Of a stretch of DNA of 64,000 nucleotides, positions 17,998 through 26,806 are shown piece after piece. Made by a program: the position numbers and the translations under genes. The notes under the pieces are model-generated. The model searched no databases and was not told the origin of the DNA. It worked only from the letters and a program-made list of their open reading frames with translations. The stretch spans positions 1-64,000 of the forward strand of contig UBJO01000026.1 of assembly GCA_900465665.1 (NCBI GenBank). The letters are read 5' to 3'. The stretch is from Hyphomicrobiales bacterium (GTDB taxonomy: Bacteria > Pseudomonadota > Alphaproteobacteria > Rhizobiales > Rhizobiaceae). Each line of letters begins with the position of its first letter. Within the stretch, counting starts at the first letter, position 1.

Positions 17998-18701
17998 GCG
18001 TAAACAACTCCGGCTCGGATGAGCTCTTCTTCCTGCTTGGGTTCAGCAACTCGGACGATGCGATCGACGAAGATTCCCGGGGTCACGACGTGTTCGGGAT
18101 CGATCTCGCCGGCCTGAACAATTGTGGACACCTGCACGATGGTTTTAGTCGCGGCCATGCACATCAACGGGTTGAAGTTTCGAGCAGCCTTGTTGTAGGT
18201 CAGGTTCCCGTAGGTGTCGCCGACGTGCGCCTTGATGATCGCGAAGTCTGCCTTGAGCCAACGCTCCTGAACGTAGGGCCGGCCGTCGAACTCGGCGATC
18301 ACTTTCCCCTCGGCAAGCTCCGTTCCGTATGCTGTCGGAGTGTAGAACGCCGGGATGCCGGCCCCACCCGCCCGGATGCGCTCAGCCAACGTTCCCTGAG
18401 GAACGAGTTCCAGCTCGATCTGGCCCGCGAGATAGCGATCCGTAAAGGCGCGCGGGTCGGACGACTTCGGGAATGAGCAGATCATCTTCCGGACCATGCC
18501 CGCGTCGATCATAGCCGCGATACCGATCCGGCCGTTACCCGCGTTGTTGTTGATGACGGTTAGGTTCTTGGGTCCCTTGTCAATGAGGGCGTGGATCAAC
18601 TCGATCGGCGCACCAGAGCCGCCAAAGCCGCCGATCATCACCGTGGCACCGTCGCCGATTTCGGAGACGGCTTCAGCCAGGCTCCCGATAGTCTTGTCCA
18701 T
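17994..18701 (-). CDS. pcaI: 3-oxoadipate CoA-transferase, subunit A
   Basis: The 235-residue alpha subunit has the glycine-rich CoA-binding segment VMIGGFGGSGAP near residues 21-32 and conserved NNAGNGRIGIAAM. It is first in the pcaI-pcaJ-pcaF operon, preceded by AAGGAG, and divergent from the IclR-family gene that probably controls it. It forms a complex with PcaJ in the cytoplasm. Confidence 0.95.
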   Translation of the reverse strand: MDKTIGSLAEAVSEIGDGATVMIGGFGGSGAPIELIHALIDKGPKNLTVINNNAGNGRIGIAAMIDAGMVRKMICSFPKSSDPRAFTDRYLAGQIELELVPQGTLAERIRAGGAGIPAFYTPTAYGTELAEGKVIAEFDGRPYVQERWLKADFAIIKAHVGDTYGNLTYNKAARNFNPLMCMAATKTIVQVSTIVQAGEIDPEHVVTPGIFVDRIVRVAEPKQEEELIRAGVVYA

Positions 18702-18806
18702 AGGGGATTTTCTCCTTGTGGGAATAGAGCCTCCTCAGCCCCTCGCCATCAGACATAATTCAGGTCGCCACTGGACCGCAATAAATTTGTGCGTTAATTA
18801 ATATTT

Positions 18807-18821
18807 GTTCGTATGGCGCAC
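18807..18821. promoter_or_regulatory. Candidate PcaR/PcaU-type operator
   Basis: The 15-mer GTTCGTATGGCGCAC has the same ends and spacing (GTTCG-N5-CGCAC) as the pcaR box I recall from Pseudomonas, GTTCGATAATCGCAC. It lies between pcaI and the divergent IclR gene, 14 bp before the regulator start, with a related TTTGTGCG/TTTGTTCG pair beside it. Binding is inferred from recalled consensus only. Confidence 0.55.
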
Positions 18822-18835
18822 AGGTGGAGTCTTCG

Positions 18836-19591
18836 ATGCGAGAATCGGATTTTGTGAGTGGGTTTGCCCGAGGCCTAAGGGTGATTGAGGCTTTTAACGA
18901 TATGCATCGTCGTCTCTCCATCACGGACGCTTCGAAACTTACGGGGATTGATAGGGCTACCGTGCGTCGCTCGCTGCTGACGCTGACGGAGTTGGGCTAT
19001 GCCAGCTACGACGGAAAATTTTTTACTTTGACACCGAAGGTTCTGCGGCTGGGACATGCCTATCTCGAGGCAACACCGCTACCCGCGCTCCTCCAGCCAT
19101 ATCTGGATGTCCTGTCGGAAAAGGCCGGACAGAGCGCATCTGCCTCCGTGTTGGAGGGGACAGAAATCCTCTATATCGCGCGTGCTTCTCAGCGCAGGGT
19201 AATGTCCATCAATCTCACCCCCGGCAGTCGTCTGCCTGCCTACTGCGCATCGATGGGGCGAGTCTTGCTTGCAATGCTGCCGGAGGCGGATGCCCTCGCC
19301 GTACTCGACAACACTGAACTGAAGCGGAACACCCCGAAAACCAAGACGGACAAAGACGAATTGATCGCCGAGTTCGCGAAAGTTAAAGCCCAGGGATATG
19401 CGCTCATCGATGAAGAACTTGAGCTCGGGCTGTGTTCGATCGCGGTCCCGATAGCGAACGATCGAGGTCAGGTCATAGCAGCTATCAATATCGGAGCACC
19501 TGCTGCGCACGTTCCTGCCGCAGAGATGGTCGAGCGCTATCTCCCCCTTTTGAGAGAGGCACAGGCAGGCCTCAAAATAGTCCTGCCGTGA
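18836..19591 (+). CDS. pcaR: IclR-family regulator of the beta-ketoadipate operon (PcaR-like)
   Basis: The 251-residue protein has a winged helix-turn-helix (DASKLTGIDRATVRRSLLTL) and a C-terminal effector domain (AYCASMGRVLLAML...CSIAVPIA). The start VSGFARGLRVIEAF and the position divergent from pcaIJF fit the PcaR/PcaU/PobR subgroup, which senses 3-oxoadipate or related acids and activates pca genes. GGAG lies 6 bases before the ATG at 18836. The effector is inferred from the family, not shown. Confidence 0.85.
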   Translation: MRESDFVSGFARGLRVIEAFNDMHRRLSITDASKLTGIDRATVRRSLLTLTELGYASYDGKFFTLTPKVLRLGHAYLEATPLPALLQPYLDVLSEKAGQSASASVLEGTEILYIARASQRRVMSINLTPGSRLPAYCASMGRVLLAMLPEADALAVLDNTELKRNTPKTKTDKDELIAEFAKVKAQGYALIDEELELGLCSIAVPIANDRGQVIAAINIGAPAAHVPAAEMVERYLPLLREAQAGLKIVLP

Positions 19592-19634
19592 ATACGACAG
19601 CGAGCAGATGCCCCCTGTCGTCGCCACAAAAAGA

Positions 19635-20519
19635 CTACTTGAGGAATTGAGCTTTGGTGGCGTCAAACGCCTGCTTCGCCATCTCCTCGACGGGCAGCTT
19701 CCGCAAGGTCTCAGAAAGGATTTCAACGCCCCAAGGGCCCTGGTAGCCGATCTTACGGACAGCTTCGATGAAGGCCGGCGGGTTCAGAACGCCCTGACCC
19801 GGCAGCTTGCGGTGATAGATCGTGTCTTCCCAGAGGAGCCCGATGATGTCCTCATCGGCATCGTCAAGTTCAATCGAGCTGACATGTTTCAACGGAATCT
19901 TCGCGACGTCATCGTACGAGATGCCGCCGCGGGCCATGTGCCAGATATCGATCAAGAGGCCGCAGTTCGGCTGATCCGCCTGCTCGACAATTGCCAAAGC
20001 TACTTCGAGCGTGCGGACGTTGCTGAACGGCATGATCTCCAGAGCGATGCCGGTCCCGTGCTCAGCGGCTTCGCGGCTGACCTGGGCGAAGGCCTCTGCC
20101 ATGCGCTCCACATCTGGCGTCATCTCTTCCTTTGTCGGATTGTACAGGTCTGCACCCAGTCCCGGTGCAATCTTGATGTCGCGAATCCTCAGTTCTTCCG
20201 CCATCTGAAAGAGTTCGCGACGCATCTTGTCCGAGGCGACACGTGCTTCTCCGTCTTTGTACCAATCCCCGAGGAATTCGATCTCGAGATGCTTGATGCC
20301 GGCTCCCTCAACGATCTTGCGCATTTCGGAGTAGCCGATCTTTTCGGCCGTCGCCTTCACATCGGCATGGATGAGACCAACGCCCTTCCATCCTGCCTTT
20401 GCCGCAGCTTCAACGCGGTCACGGAACGGGATCGGGCTGATCTCCGTCGGTCCGAAAGGATAGATGTCGCCTGCTAGAGTGAAATACGAAGCCAGCAGGT
20501 CCGGCACATCATTGCTCAT
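19635..20519 (-). CDS. Sugar phosphate isomerase/epimerase-like TIM barrel, copy 2
   Basis: The 294-residue protein is an AP-endonuclease-2-superfamily TIM barrel. Metal-ligand candidates are in ALEIMPFSN, LIDIWHMARGG, SIELDDAD and WGVEILSE. The segment IWHMARGGIS and overall layout recall IolE-like dehydratases and keto-sugar isomerases. It lies 189 bp beyond the SDR at 20709 in the same direction as the hydroxyquinol operon, so it may be its last gene or have its own promoter. If it dehydrates a keto-cyclitol it could supply the precursor of hydroxyquinol, but this is conjecture. Confidence 0.85.
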   Translation of the reverse strand: MSNDVPDLLASYFTLAGDIYPFGPTEISPIPFRDRVEAAAKAGWKGVGLIHADVKATAEKIGYSEMRKIVEGAGIKHLEIEFLGDWYKDGEARVASDKMRRELFQMAEELRIRDIKIAPGLGADLYNPTKEEMTPDVERMAEAFAQVSREAAEHGTGIALEIMPFSNVRTLEVALAIVEQADQPNCGLLIDIWHMARGGISYDDVAKIPLKHVSSIELDDADEDIIGLLWEDTIYHRKLPGQGVLNPPAFIEAVRKIGYQGPWGVEILSETLRKLPVEEMAKQAFDATKAQFLK

Positions 20520-20708
20520 CTGGATATCTCCAATTCAGTTTTCGTTTGAGCCGCTGATTTCGCGGATCGATACGCCCACCGGGCGATGCCCAAGAAAGTA
20601 ATGTATTCTCACGGGCTATAAAGTGATAGATTTTATGATCTTTGTTTCCTGCAGTTCTACTATCGGCAATGCCGCACCCCTTTTATGAGACGCGGCACCG
20701 ACAGCCGA

Positions 20709-21506
20709 TCAGATCGCTCGAATACTACCGCCGTCGACGCCCCAAACGGCGGAGGTAACGAACGAAGCCAAATCGGAAGCTAAGAAAACAATGACGTTGG
20801 CGACTTCTTCTGGAGTGCCCAGACGCGCGAGCGGAAGCTGACGAAGCTTCATCTCATGCTCGACGGCAGCCTGCGGTTCCATGTTGTAGTGCTTGCCCAT
20901 GGTCTCGGCGAAACCACCTGGCTTCGTCCAAAATGGCGTCCAGATCGGACCCGGCGCGACCGCATTGACGCGTACGTTCGCGCCTTCGGCTCGGGCGAGA
21001 CCCTTGGTCAGCGCGAGAACAGCCGCCTTGGAGGCCGAGTAGTCGATCGGAACAGGCTCAGGCTGGCGAGCGAGGTCCGAACCGTTGTTGACGATGCAGC
21101 CCTTTCGCTCCCGGAGGATCGGGAGGAGATGGCGTGTGGCGCGAACATAGCTCATGAAGTTGAGCTGGAAGGTCTTGTCCCAGTCGTCATCAGAGAGCTG
21201 TTCGAACGTACGGATCGCTCCCGAACCGACGTTATTGACGAGGACGTCCACCACGCCGCCCGTCGAGGCCAGAAGCTTGTCCAACCCCGTTTTTACGCCC
21301 TCACCCGTCATCAGGTCCGCCTTGACGGTTACGGCTGTGCCACTCGTCTTCTCGATCTCAGCTGCAACATCCTCCAGCTGTTCCTCGTTGATGTCTAGTA
21401 GACCGACTGTCGCCCCTTCTTTCGCGAAGGCGACCGCCGTTGCGCGCCCGATGCCCTCGGCCGCACCGGTGATAAACACGACCTTACCCTTGAGACCGCT
21501 TTCCAT
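20709..21506 (-). CDS. Short-chain dehydrogenase/reductase (SDR)
   Basis: The 265-residue classical SDR shows the cofactor motif TGAAEGIGRA, the NNVGSG segment and the catalytic YSASK. GGAGG lies 7 bases before the ATG at 21506, which excludes the longer frame. It would interconvert a hydroxyl and a keto group with NAD(P)H. It is the last closely packed gene of the operon containing the hydroxyquinol dioxygenase, 31 bp downstream of a second SDR. Confidence 0.9.
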   Translation of the reverse strand: MESGLKGKVVFITGAAEGIGRATAVAFAKEGATVGLLDINEEQLEDVAAEIEKTSGTAVTVKADLMTGEGVKTGLDKLLASTGGVVDVLVNNVGSGAIRTFEQLSDDDWDKTFQLNFMSYVRATRHLLPILRERKGCIVNNGSDLARQPEPVPIDYSASKAAVLALTKGLARAEGANVRVNAVAPGPIWTPFWTKPGGFAETMGKHYNMEPQAAVEHEMKLRQLPLARLGTPEEVANVIVFLASDLASFVTSAVWGVDGGSIRAI

Positions 21507-21537
21507 ATTTTTTCCTCCACCTCTTGTCTGTTTGGAA

Positions 21538-22341
21538 TTACACCGATGCGCCTTCTGCGCCGGTGCGATAGTCAAAACTCGTCGTCAAGCCGCCATCCGC
21601 TACGATCTCAGCACCGCGAAGAGCGGTCGCGCCGCTCGACAGAAGGAACATTGCCGACTGAGCCACTTCCGAGGCTTCGAGGATTCGACCTTCCGGCTGA
21701 CGCGCCGAGCGTGTCGCAAGGAATTGTTTGCTGTCGTTGGCCGACTCCAGGTGACGCTTGAAAAGGCCGGCAAACATCGGACCCGGGCTTAGGACGTTGG
21801 TGCGAACACCGTCGCGCGCATGGTCAACCGCGACCGTGCGCGCAAGCTGGCGTACTGCTGCCTTCGTGGCGTTGTAGATGGCAAGCTGCTGTTCCGCCAA
21901 GGTGGCGTTGACACTGGCAACGGCGACGATCGCGCCATTCTTCTTTTCGACCATAAGCGGCACCAATGCCTTCATGGCAAGTACGGTTCCGATAATGTTT
22001 ACGTGCATCGCGCGCGTAAGCACCTCCGTCGTAACTTCCGTGACATCGCATACGTCAAGGATGGCTGCCGAAGTCACCAACCCCAGCGATGCTTTGTTCT
22101 CATCGCGAAGATGGGTCACCACTTTGTCCCAAGTGGCTTGAGCACCGACGTCGCCAGAAACGTGCGTGTACGCGGCATTTGACGCGAGGTCTTCCTGGGC
22201 AACCGCGACATCCACACCAACGGTTTCCACGCCGTTTTGAAGCAGAAGGCGGCACAACTCGTGGCCAAGGCCGGAGGATGCCCCGGTCACGACGACCGTT
22301 TCGGGAAGGGAGAACTGAACAACGGGAGAAGTCACGAGCAT
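21538..22341 (-). CDS. Short-chain dehydrogenase/reductase (SDR)
   Basis: The 267-residue SDR has TGASSGLGHE for cofactor binding and catalytic YNATK. It begins 6 bp after the hydroxyquinol dioxygenase stop, so co-transcription is very likely. The two SDRs are only distantly similar, suggesting two separate redox steps on the ring or its precursor rather than a recent duplication. Confidence 0.9.
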   Translation of the reverse strand: MLVTSPVVQFSLPETVVVTGASSGLGHELCRLLLQNGVETVGVDVAVAQEDLASNAAYTHVSGDVGAQATWDKVVTHLRDENKASLGLVTSAAILDVCDVTEVTTEVLTRAMHVNIIGTVLAMKALVPLMVEKKNGAIVAVASVNATLAEQQLAIYNATKAAVRQLARTVAVDHARDGVRTNVLSPGPMFAGLFKRHLESANDSKQFLATRSARQPEGRILEASEVAQSAMFLLSSGATALRGAEIVADGGLTTSFDYRTGAEGASV

Positions 22342-22347
22342 AGCTCC

Positions 22348-23262
22348 TTATTTCGTGTCTTTTTTGTTGGCGAGAACAAAGTTCCACTTAACTGACCAGT
22401 ACGGTTGATCGAACCCGAGGGCACGGGCCTGCTCGGGATCAGTCACGCGATCGAACTCCGCAATCAACGAGTCCTTGACGCCGAACACGGCGTCCTGATC
22501 GAGATATTCGCAGTCAGGTGAGAAAATGTGAGTGATCACTGGATCGTATCCCGGCGCACTGACAATGAAGTGCGTGTGAGCCGCGCGGTTCGGATGCCGC
22601 CCGATCGAGGCAAGGAGCTTACCGACCGGACCATCGTCCGGAATCGGATAGAACCGGGGCTTCGACGATCGGTACCAGTATTCGCCTGCCTCGTTCGTTG
22701 TGAAGACGCCGCGCAAATTCCAATCCGGCTGAACGCCCTTCTGCTGGACATCGTAGAAACCGTCGTCGTTGGTCTGCCAGACGTCCACGAGAGCCCCGGC
22801 GATGGGGTTGCCGTCGGTATCGAGTACCTTGCCCCTAACTACAGCGGGCTCCCCCTTGCCATCGAGGCAGATGTTTGTGCCGGGATCGTATCTCGGTGCC
22901 TCAGGAACGTAGAAAGGGCCAAGAATTGTGTTCTCGGTCGCGCCGTTCGGACGCCGATGATTGATGGAGTCCACGAGCATCGATACGCCGAGGATGTCTG
23001 AAAGCAGAATAAACTCCTGACGCCAATCCGTGCACATGTGCCCGACATCCGTAAGGAACTTGATCGCGGTCAGCCATTCCTCGTGGGTCGGCTCGATCTC
23101 TTTCACAGCGGCATGCAAGTGCTTCACGAGCGTCGCCATCACTTCTTTAAGGCGCGGATCGATATCCTGGCCCATTCGAGCGTTCACCACGTCGACAGAC
23201 GCATCTTCGGTGAAGTACGGATATTTCGGTGCCTTGGGTGTGACGTGGCGTTCTTCGGACAT
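22348..23262 (-). CDS. Hydroxyquinol 1,2-dioxygenase (intradiol)
   Basis: The 304-residue enzyme cleaves the ring of hydroxyquinol (1,2,4-trihydroxybenzene) between adjacent hydroxyls to maleylacetate. The four ferric-iron ligands of intradiol enzymes are all present: Y170 (GFYDVQ), Y205 (PRFYPIP), H229 and H231 (AHTHF). The N-terminal helical linker domain and LGPFYVP motif fit the catechol/hydroxyquinol branch. Specificity for hydroxyquinol rather than catechol is inferred from the maleylacetate reductase gene 21 bp upstream in the operon. It is cytoplasmic and dimeric in the family. Confidence 0.93.
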   Translation of the reverse strand: MSEERHVTPKAPKYPYFTEDASVDVVNARMGQDIDPRLKEVMATLVKHLHAAVKEIEPTHEEWLTAIKFLTDVGHMCTDWRQEFILLSDILGVSMLVDSINHRRPNGATENTILGPFYVPEAPRYDPGTNICLDGKGEPAVVRGKVLDTDGNPIAGALVDVWQTNDDGFYDVQQKGVQPDWNLRGVFTTNEAGEYWYRSSKPRFYPIPDDGPVGKLLASIGRHPNRAAHTHFIVSAPGYDPVITHIFSPDCEYLDQDAVFGVKDSLIAEFDRVTDPEQARALGFDQPYWSVKWNFVLANKKDTK

Positions 23263-23283
23263 TTCTACCTCCTCATTACGTGT

Positions 23284-24354
23284 TTAGCCGCGTTCCGTGA
23301 TCGGAGCGTCGCCCGAAAAGGCTCGGCTGATAAGTCCATGCAGGGCTGCTCTCTCCAGCGGCTGCGGATTCCAATAGGGATTGGTAAGCGCTCGCTCGGT
23401 GACCGTTTCGATGCCGGCTTCTGTCATGCCCAAGTCGGCAAGTGCGCGCTTTGCCCCAATCCGGCCGGCCAGATCGTAGAGTGCCCGCGCGGGATCATCG
23501 GTTTTCAGTCGCTCAGCCAGGCTCTTCATCACGTCCGGAATTGCCGGTGCGTTGTAAGCCAAGGCGTGCGGGAGCACGATCGTGTGGGTCTCGGCGTGCG
23601 GGAGATCGAACGTTCCGCCGATAGTGTGGCAAAGCTTGTGATGTAGTGCCATACCGACGGAACCCAGGCAGATGCCGCACAACCACGCGCCATAAAGTGC
23701 CTTCGCTCTGGCATCCGTATTGTTGGGATCATCGGCGATAACGGGAAGTGCTTCGTAGAGCGCGCCGATGGCTTCGAGCGCCATCATCGTGATGATTGGA
23801 TTCCGCTCACGCGCGTAGAGCGCCTCGACCGCATGCGCGATAGCGTTCATCCCGCTGGTGCCGGACAGCCCAGCGGGCAGCGTCAGCGTCAAGTCGACGT
23901 CGTAGATCACGACTTCGGGCAAAATCTTTGGACTGCTCTGGGTGACCTTGTTGCCATCCTTGGTTTCGCCGAGGATCGGCGTCATTTCCGATCCGGCGTA
24001 GGTGGTCGGAGCGACAATCTGCGGCAGGTCTGTTCTCAGAGCCAGCGCCTTCGCCAATCCGGTGGTCGAACCGCCACCTACCGCGACCAAGCCATCTACA
24101 CCGAGTTCCTTCAACTGCTGGAGCGCAGTCTCAGTGACGGACACCGGCGTGTGCATGACCGCGCCAGCGAATACGCCCGCGCAACGGTCTCCAATCATCT
24201 CAGCCAGCCTCTTGGCGTCAGCTTCCTGAGGAGGCGTCGCGAGAACAAGCACCCGCTTCAATCCAAGCCGCTCGACCTCTGCCGGCAGTTGCGAAAGAGT
24301 TCCCGACCCGAAAATCACTCGAGCCGGTTGACCGTTGTACGTGAAAGAAAGCAT
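23284..24354 (-). CDS. Maleylacetate reductase
   Basis: The 356-residue protein is of the iron-alcohol-dehydrogenase fold. It contains GGGSTTGLAKALAL, PTTYAGSEMTPI, GMNAIAHAVEAL and HKLCHTIGGTFDLPHAETH, a pattern characteristic of maleylacetate reductases (MacA/TftE/GraC type). It reduces maleylacetate to 3-oxoadipate with NAD(P)H, joining hydroxyquinol cleavage to the pcaIJF genes. It is coupled with the dioxygenase in the operon. Confidence 0.94.
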   Translation of the reverse strand: MLSFTYNGQPARVIFGSGTLSQLPAEVERLGLKRVLVLATPPQEADAKRLAEMIGDRCAGVFAGAVMHTPVSVTETALQQLKELGVDGLVAVGGGSTTGLAKALALRTDLPQIVAPTTYAGSEMTPILGETKDGNKVTQSSPKILPEVVIYDVDLTLTLPAGLSGTSGMNAIAHAVEALYARERNPIITMMALEAIGALYEALPVIADDPNNTDARAKALYGAWLCGICLGSVGMALHHKLCHTIGGTFDLPHAETHTIVLPHALAYNAPAIPDVMKSLAERLKTDDPARALYDLAGRIGAKRALADLGMTEAGIETVTERALTNPYWNPQPLERAALHGLISRAFSGDAPITERG

Positions 24355-24398
24355 TTCCGAATTCCGTTTGTTGCTATTTGCTTGAGCGGGGGCGGGAC

Positions 24399-24689
24399 CT
24401 ACGCGCGATTATCCACCCTCATCAGGAACGGGTGAATGCGGACTTCCGCCCAGACATTCGCTTTGTTGAACGGGTCGTTCGCGTTGAAGTCGACGACATC
24501 CTGCTTCTTCTCGGCTTCGAAAACGAACATCGAACCGATCATCGTCTCTCCGTCGTCAGCCACGAGAGGTCCGGAAATGACGGTGCTGACCGCGCCGGGC
24601 GCTCCGAGATAGGCCTTGTGGGCGTCGTAATTCGCCAGTCTCTTGGGAAGGCCGTCTTTGTGGTCGATGCAATGAACTACAAAACGCAT
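24399..24689 (-). CDS. YciI-family protein
   Basis: The 96-residue product (MRFVVHCIDHKDG, SGPLVADDGETMIGSMFVFE, DPFNKANVWAEVRIHPF) has the YciI/ferredoxin-like fold. It includes the DPF motif and a conserved histidine near the N-terminus. Relatives are small lactone-acting or dehalogenase-like enzymes and often accompany aromatic degradation genes. It lies between the substrate-binding protein and maleylacetate reductase of the same operon. Its reaction is not known. Confidence 0.88.
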   Translation of the reverse strand: MRFVVHCIDHKDGLPKRLANYDAHKAYLGAPGAVSTVISGPLVADDGETMIGSMFVFEAEKKQDVVDFNANDPFNKANVWAEVRIHPFLMRVDNRA

Positions 24690-24746
24690 GAAACTCTCCT
24701 TTGATGCGGGTGGCGGCCAGCTCTTCGCTGACCGCCCTGGAGTAGA

Positions 24747-25730
24747 TTACTTCTTGCCAGCAGCCGCGTAGCAGTCCTTCACATTGGCCTTCGTGACGAC
24801 CTCGTGCGGAAGGTAGCGCGTCTTTTCGCCGGCCTTCCCATCCAGGACGTCGGCGACAGCCTTGGCTGCGTACTGACCGTCGTCAATCGGCGACTGCAGT
24901 ACGCTTGCGTACTGGGTACCGGCTTCGATAGCGGTGATGCCTTCGATGCTGCAATTGGAGCCGACGAGGACGAGATTCGACGGATCGATGTTGGCACGTT
25001 GCGCTGCCACGATGACACCCGCGAGCATATTGTCGGCCTGGGCATAGACGCCCTTGATCTTGTCACCGTACTGGGTGAAAAGGGAAGAAGCCGCCTCGGT
25101 CGCCTTGGTCTGGTCCCAGTTGCCCGGTTGCGATCCTGCAATCTTGATTGCCGACTTGTCCGTCTCAAGCGTCTTCGAGAAACCGTCGAGACGCTGAATC
25201 TGCGGCGGGGTACCAGGCTGACCGACGATCACAAAGACGTCGCCGCTATCCATGCCGCGTTCCTTGAAGCCCTGCTCCATGGCCTTTGCAGCACTCTCGC
25301 CGTTGCCGGTGTCATTCGGACCGGTGAAGACGTCCCAGTACTTCTCGTATTTCTGGTCCGGCATGGAATTCGTCAGAACGAGCGGAATGCCGGCGTTCTT
25401 GATTTTGCGGAGCGATGGGACGATGGCGCTCGCGTCGGCTGCCCACAGAACGATGGCGTCCGGTTTCTGGCCGATGGCTTGATCAACCTGCGATGCCTGC
25501 TCGGCGGGGTCGAAGTTGGTGATCTTGACCTCAACGTTGAGGCCCAGCTTCGCTGCCTCTTCCTTGAATGCTGTCTGGTGGATCGAGCAATAAGAGCATT
25601 CTTCCGACACGGTCAGCAGGATGACTTTCGAGCCTTTTGCAGCAGCGAAGCTGTCGACGGCCGGAAGCATCGGGCTCGAAACCGTAGCCAAGAACGTCGC
25701 TGCGGCGAACATCTTCAAAAACTTGCGCAT
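24747..25730 (-). CDS. CUT2-type sugar ABC importer, substrate-binding protein
   Basis: The 327-residue precursor starts MRKFLKMFAAATFLATVSS, a clear secretion signal. It continues as a periplasmic binding protein of the ribose/galactose class (VDQAIGQKPDAIVLWAAD, GIPLVLTNSMPD, GVYAQADNMLAGVIVAA). GGAGG lies 7 bases before the ATG at 25730; the long upstream frame is spurious. A CxxC pair (ECSYCS) near the ligand-cleft entry is unusual. It delivers the ligand to the two permeases just upstream in the operon. Confidence 0.93.
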   Translation of the reverse strand: MRKFLKMFAAATFLATVSSPMLPAVDSFAAAKGSKVILLTVSEECSYCSIHQTAFKEEAAKLGLNVEVKITNFDPAEQASQVDQAIGQKPDAIVLWAADASAIVPSLRKIKNAGIPLVLTNSMPDQKYEKYWDVFTGPNDTGNGESAAKAMEQGFKERGMDSGDVFVIVGQPGTPPQIQRLDGFSKTLETDKSAIKIAGSQPGNWDQTKATEAASSLFTQYGDKIKGVYAQADNMLAGVIVAAQRANIDPSNLVLVGSNCSIEGITAIEAGTQYASVLQSPIDDGQYAAKAVADVLDGKAGEKTRYLPHEVVTKANVKDCYAAAGKK

Positions 25731-25804
25731 TTCCATTCCTCCCCTGGGGTTAAAGCGTGCGGCCCTTATCGGCCCGCGTGCCGCTGTGGTCTGCCCAGCA
25801 CAGA

Positions 25805-26806
25805 TCACGAACCTGAAAGTTGAAGTTGGCGAGCTCGCCGTTCCTTTGCCGATACAAGAAGCTGCCTCACCAGATGACCATCCGCGAGAACGACCGCGAG
25901 AAGCACGACGCCGTTCGTGAGCAAGATCGCTGCGGCGTTTGCCCCGAGGAGGCTCATTCCATTGTTGAGGGTAGCGAGGATAAAGACTCCGACGAGAACT
26001 CCGCCCGCGCTCCCTACGCCACCAGCCAGAGCGACGCCGCCGATGATCGCGGCCGAGGCAGCCTGGATCATTATGTTGGCACCCATTTGCGCAGAGGCCG
26101 TAGCCAAGCTGAGAGAGAGGAGCGAGCCAGCCAATGCGGCGCATACGCCGGAGAGGCAGAATACGATCCCGAGCGAGAGACCGACTCGAGCACCTGCCGC
26201 TACGGCAACCCGCCGCTTGCTTCCCGTGACGATGATGTCACGTCCACTGCGCGTATAGCGCATGAGAACGGCCACCATGGCGAATGCGACGAAGGTAACG
26301 ATGCTGCGCACCGATAGAATTGACATGATCGGGTCGTCGAGAAACTCGCCCGCATCGAAATTGTCCGAGCTCACTACTCGTCCATCGGCGAGCCAGTAGG
26401 CAAGCCCCGACAAAGCCATCATCGTGCCCACCGTCACGACCAGAGAAGAGATATTCAGCCTGGAGAAAAGGGTCGCGTTGAAGATGCCGATGGCAGCGCC
26501 AAAACCCACGGCGAAAAGCACGCCGATGAGTGCGCTGGACTCACCGGTCTTCAAGGTGATCAGTCCGCCTACAGCTACCATCGCGCCTACGCTCAGGTCG
26601 AACTCACCCGAAATCATCGTGAGTGACAGCCCAAGGGTCACCAGACCGAGAAGCGCGAATGTCTGGAAGAGCGCGTACACATTGTTCGAACTGGTGAAAT
26701 TCGGGACGAAAGCGACGAAGGCGACGAGGAGAAGAACCAGCAGGAGGGCCCTTCCCGCGCCGGACGCGCCGCCGAGAATACGGATGAATTTGTTGGAGCC
26801 GCTCAT
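25805..26806 (-). CDS. CUT2 sugar ABC importer, permease 1 (RbsC-like)
   Basis: The 333-residue membrane protein has 8-10 hydrophobic segments and family motifs TLGLSLTMISGEFDLSVGA and AAIIGGVALAGGVGS. Its start overlaps the stop of the second permease as ATGA. It is the partner of the 26803-27813 permease; two distinct permeases are common in CUT2 systems for aldoses, cyclitols and AI-2. Confidence 0.92.
   Translation of the reverse strand: MSGSNKFIRILGGASGAGRALLLVLLLVAFVAFVPNFTSSNNVYALFQTFALLGLVTLGLSLTMISGEFDLSVGAMVAVGGLITLKTGESSALIGVLFAVGFGAAIGIFNATLFSRLNISSLVVTVGTMMALSGLAYWLADGRVVSSDNFDAGEFLDDPIMSILSVRSIVTFVAFAMVAVLMRYTRSGRDIIVTGSKRRVAVAAGARVGLSLGIVFCLSGVCAALAGSLLSLSLATASAQMGANIMIQAASAAIIGGVALAGGVGSAGGVLVGVFILATLNNGMSLLGANAAAILLTNGVVLLAVVLADGHLVRQLLVSAKERRARQLQLSGS

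Noticed and set aside
24804-25823. 339-codon open frame on the + strand
   Set aside because: It is antisense to the CUT2 binding-protein gene, which has a signal peptide and ribosome site.
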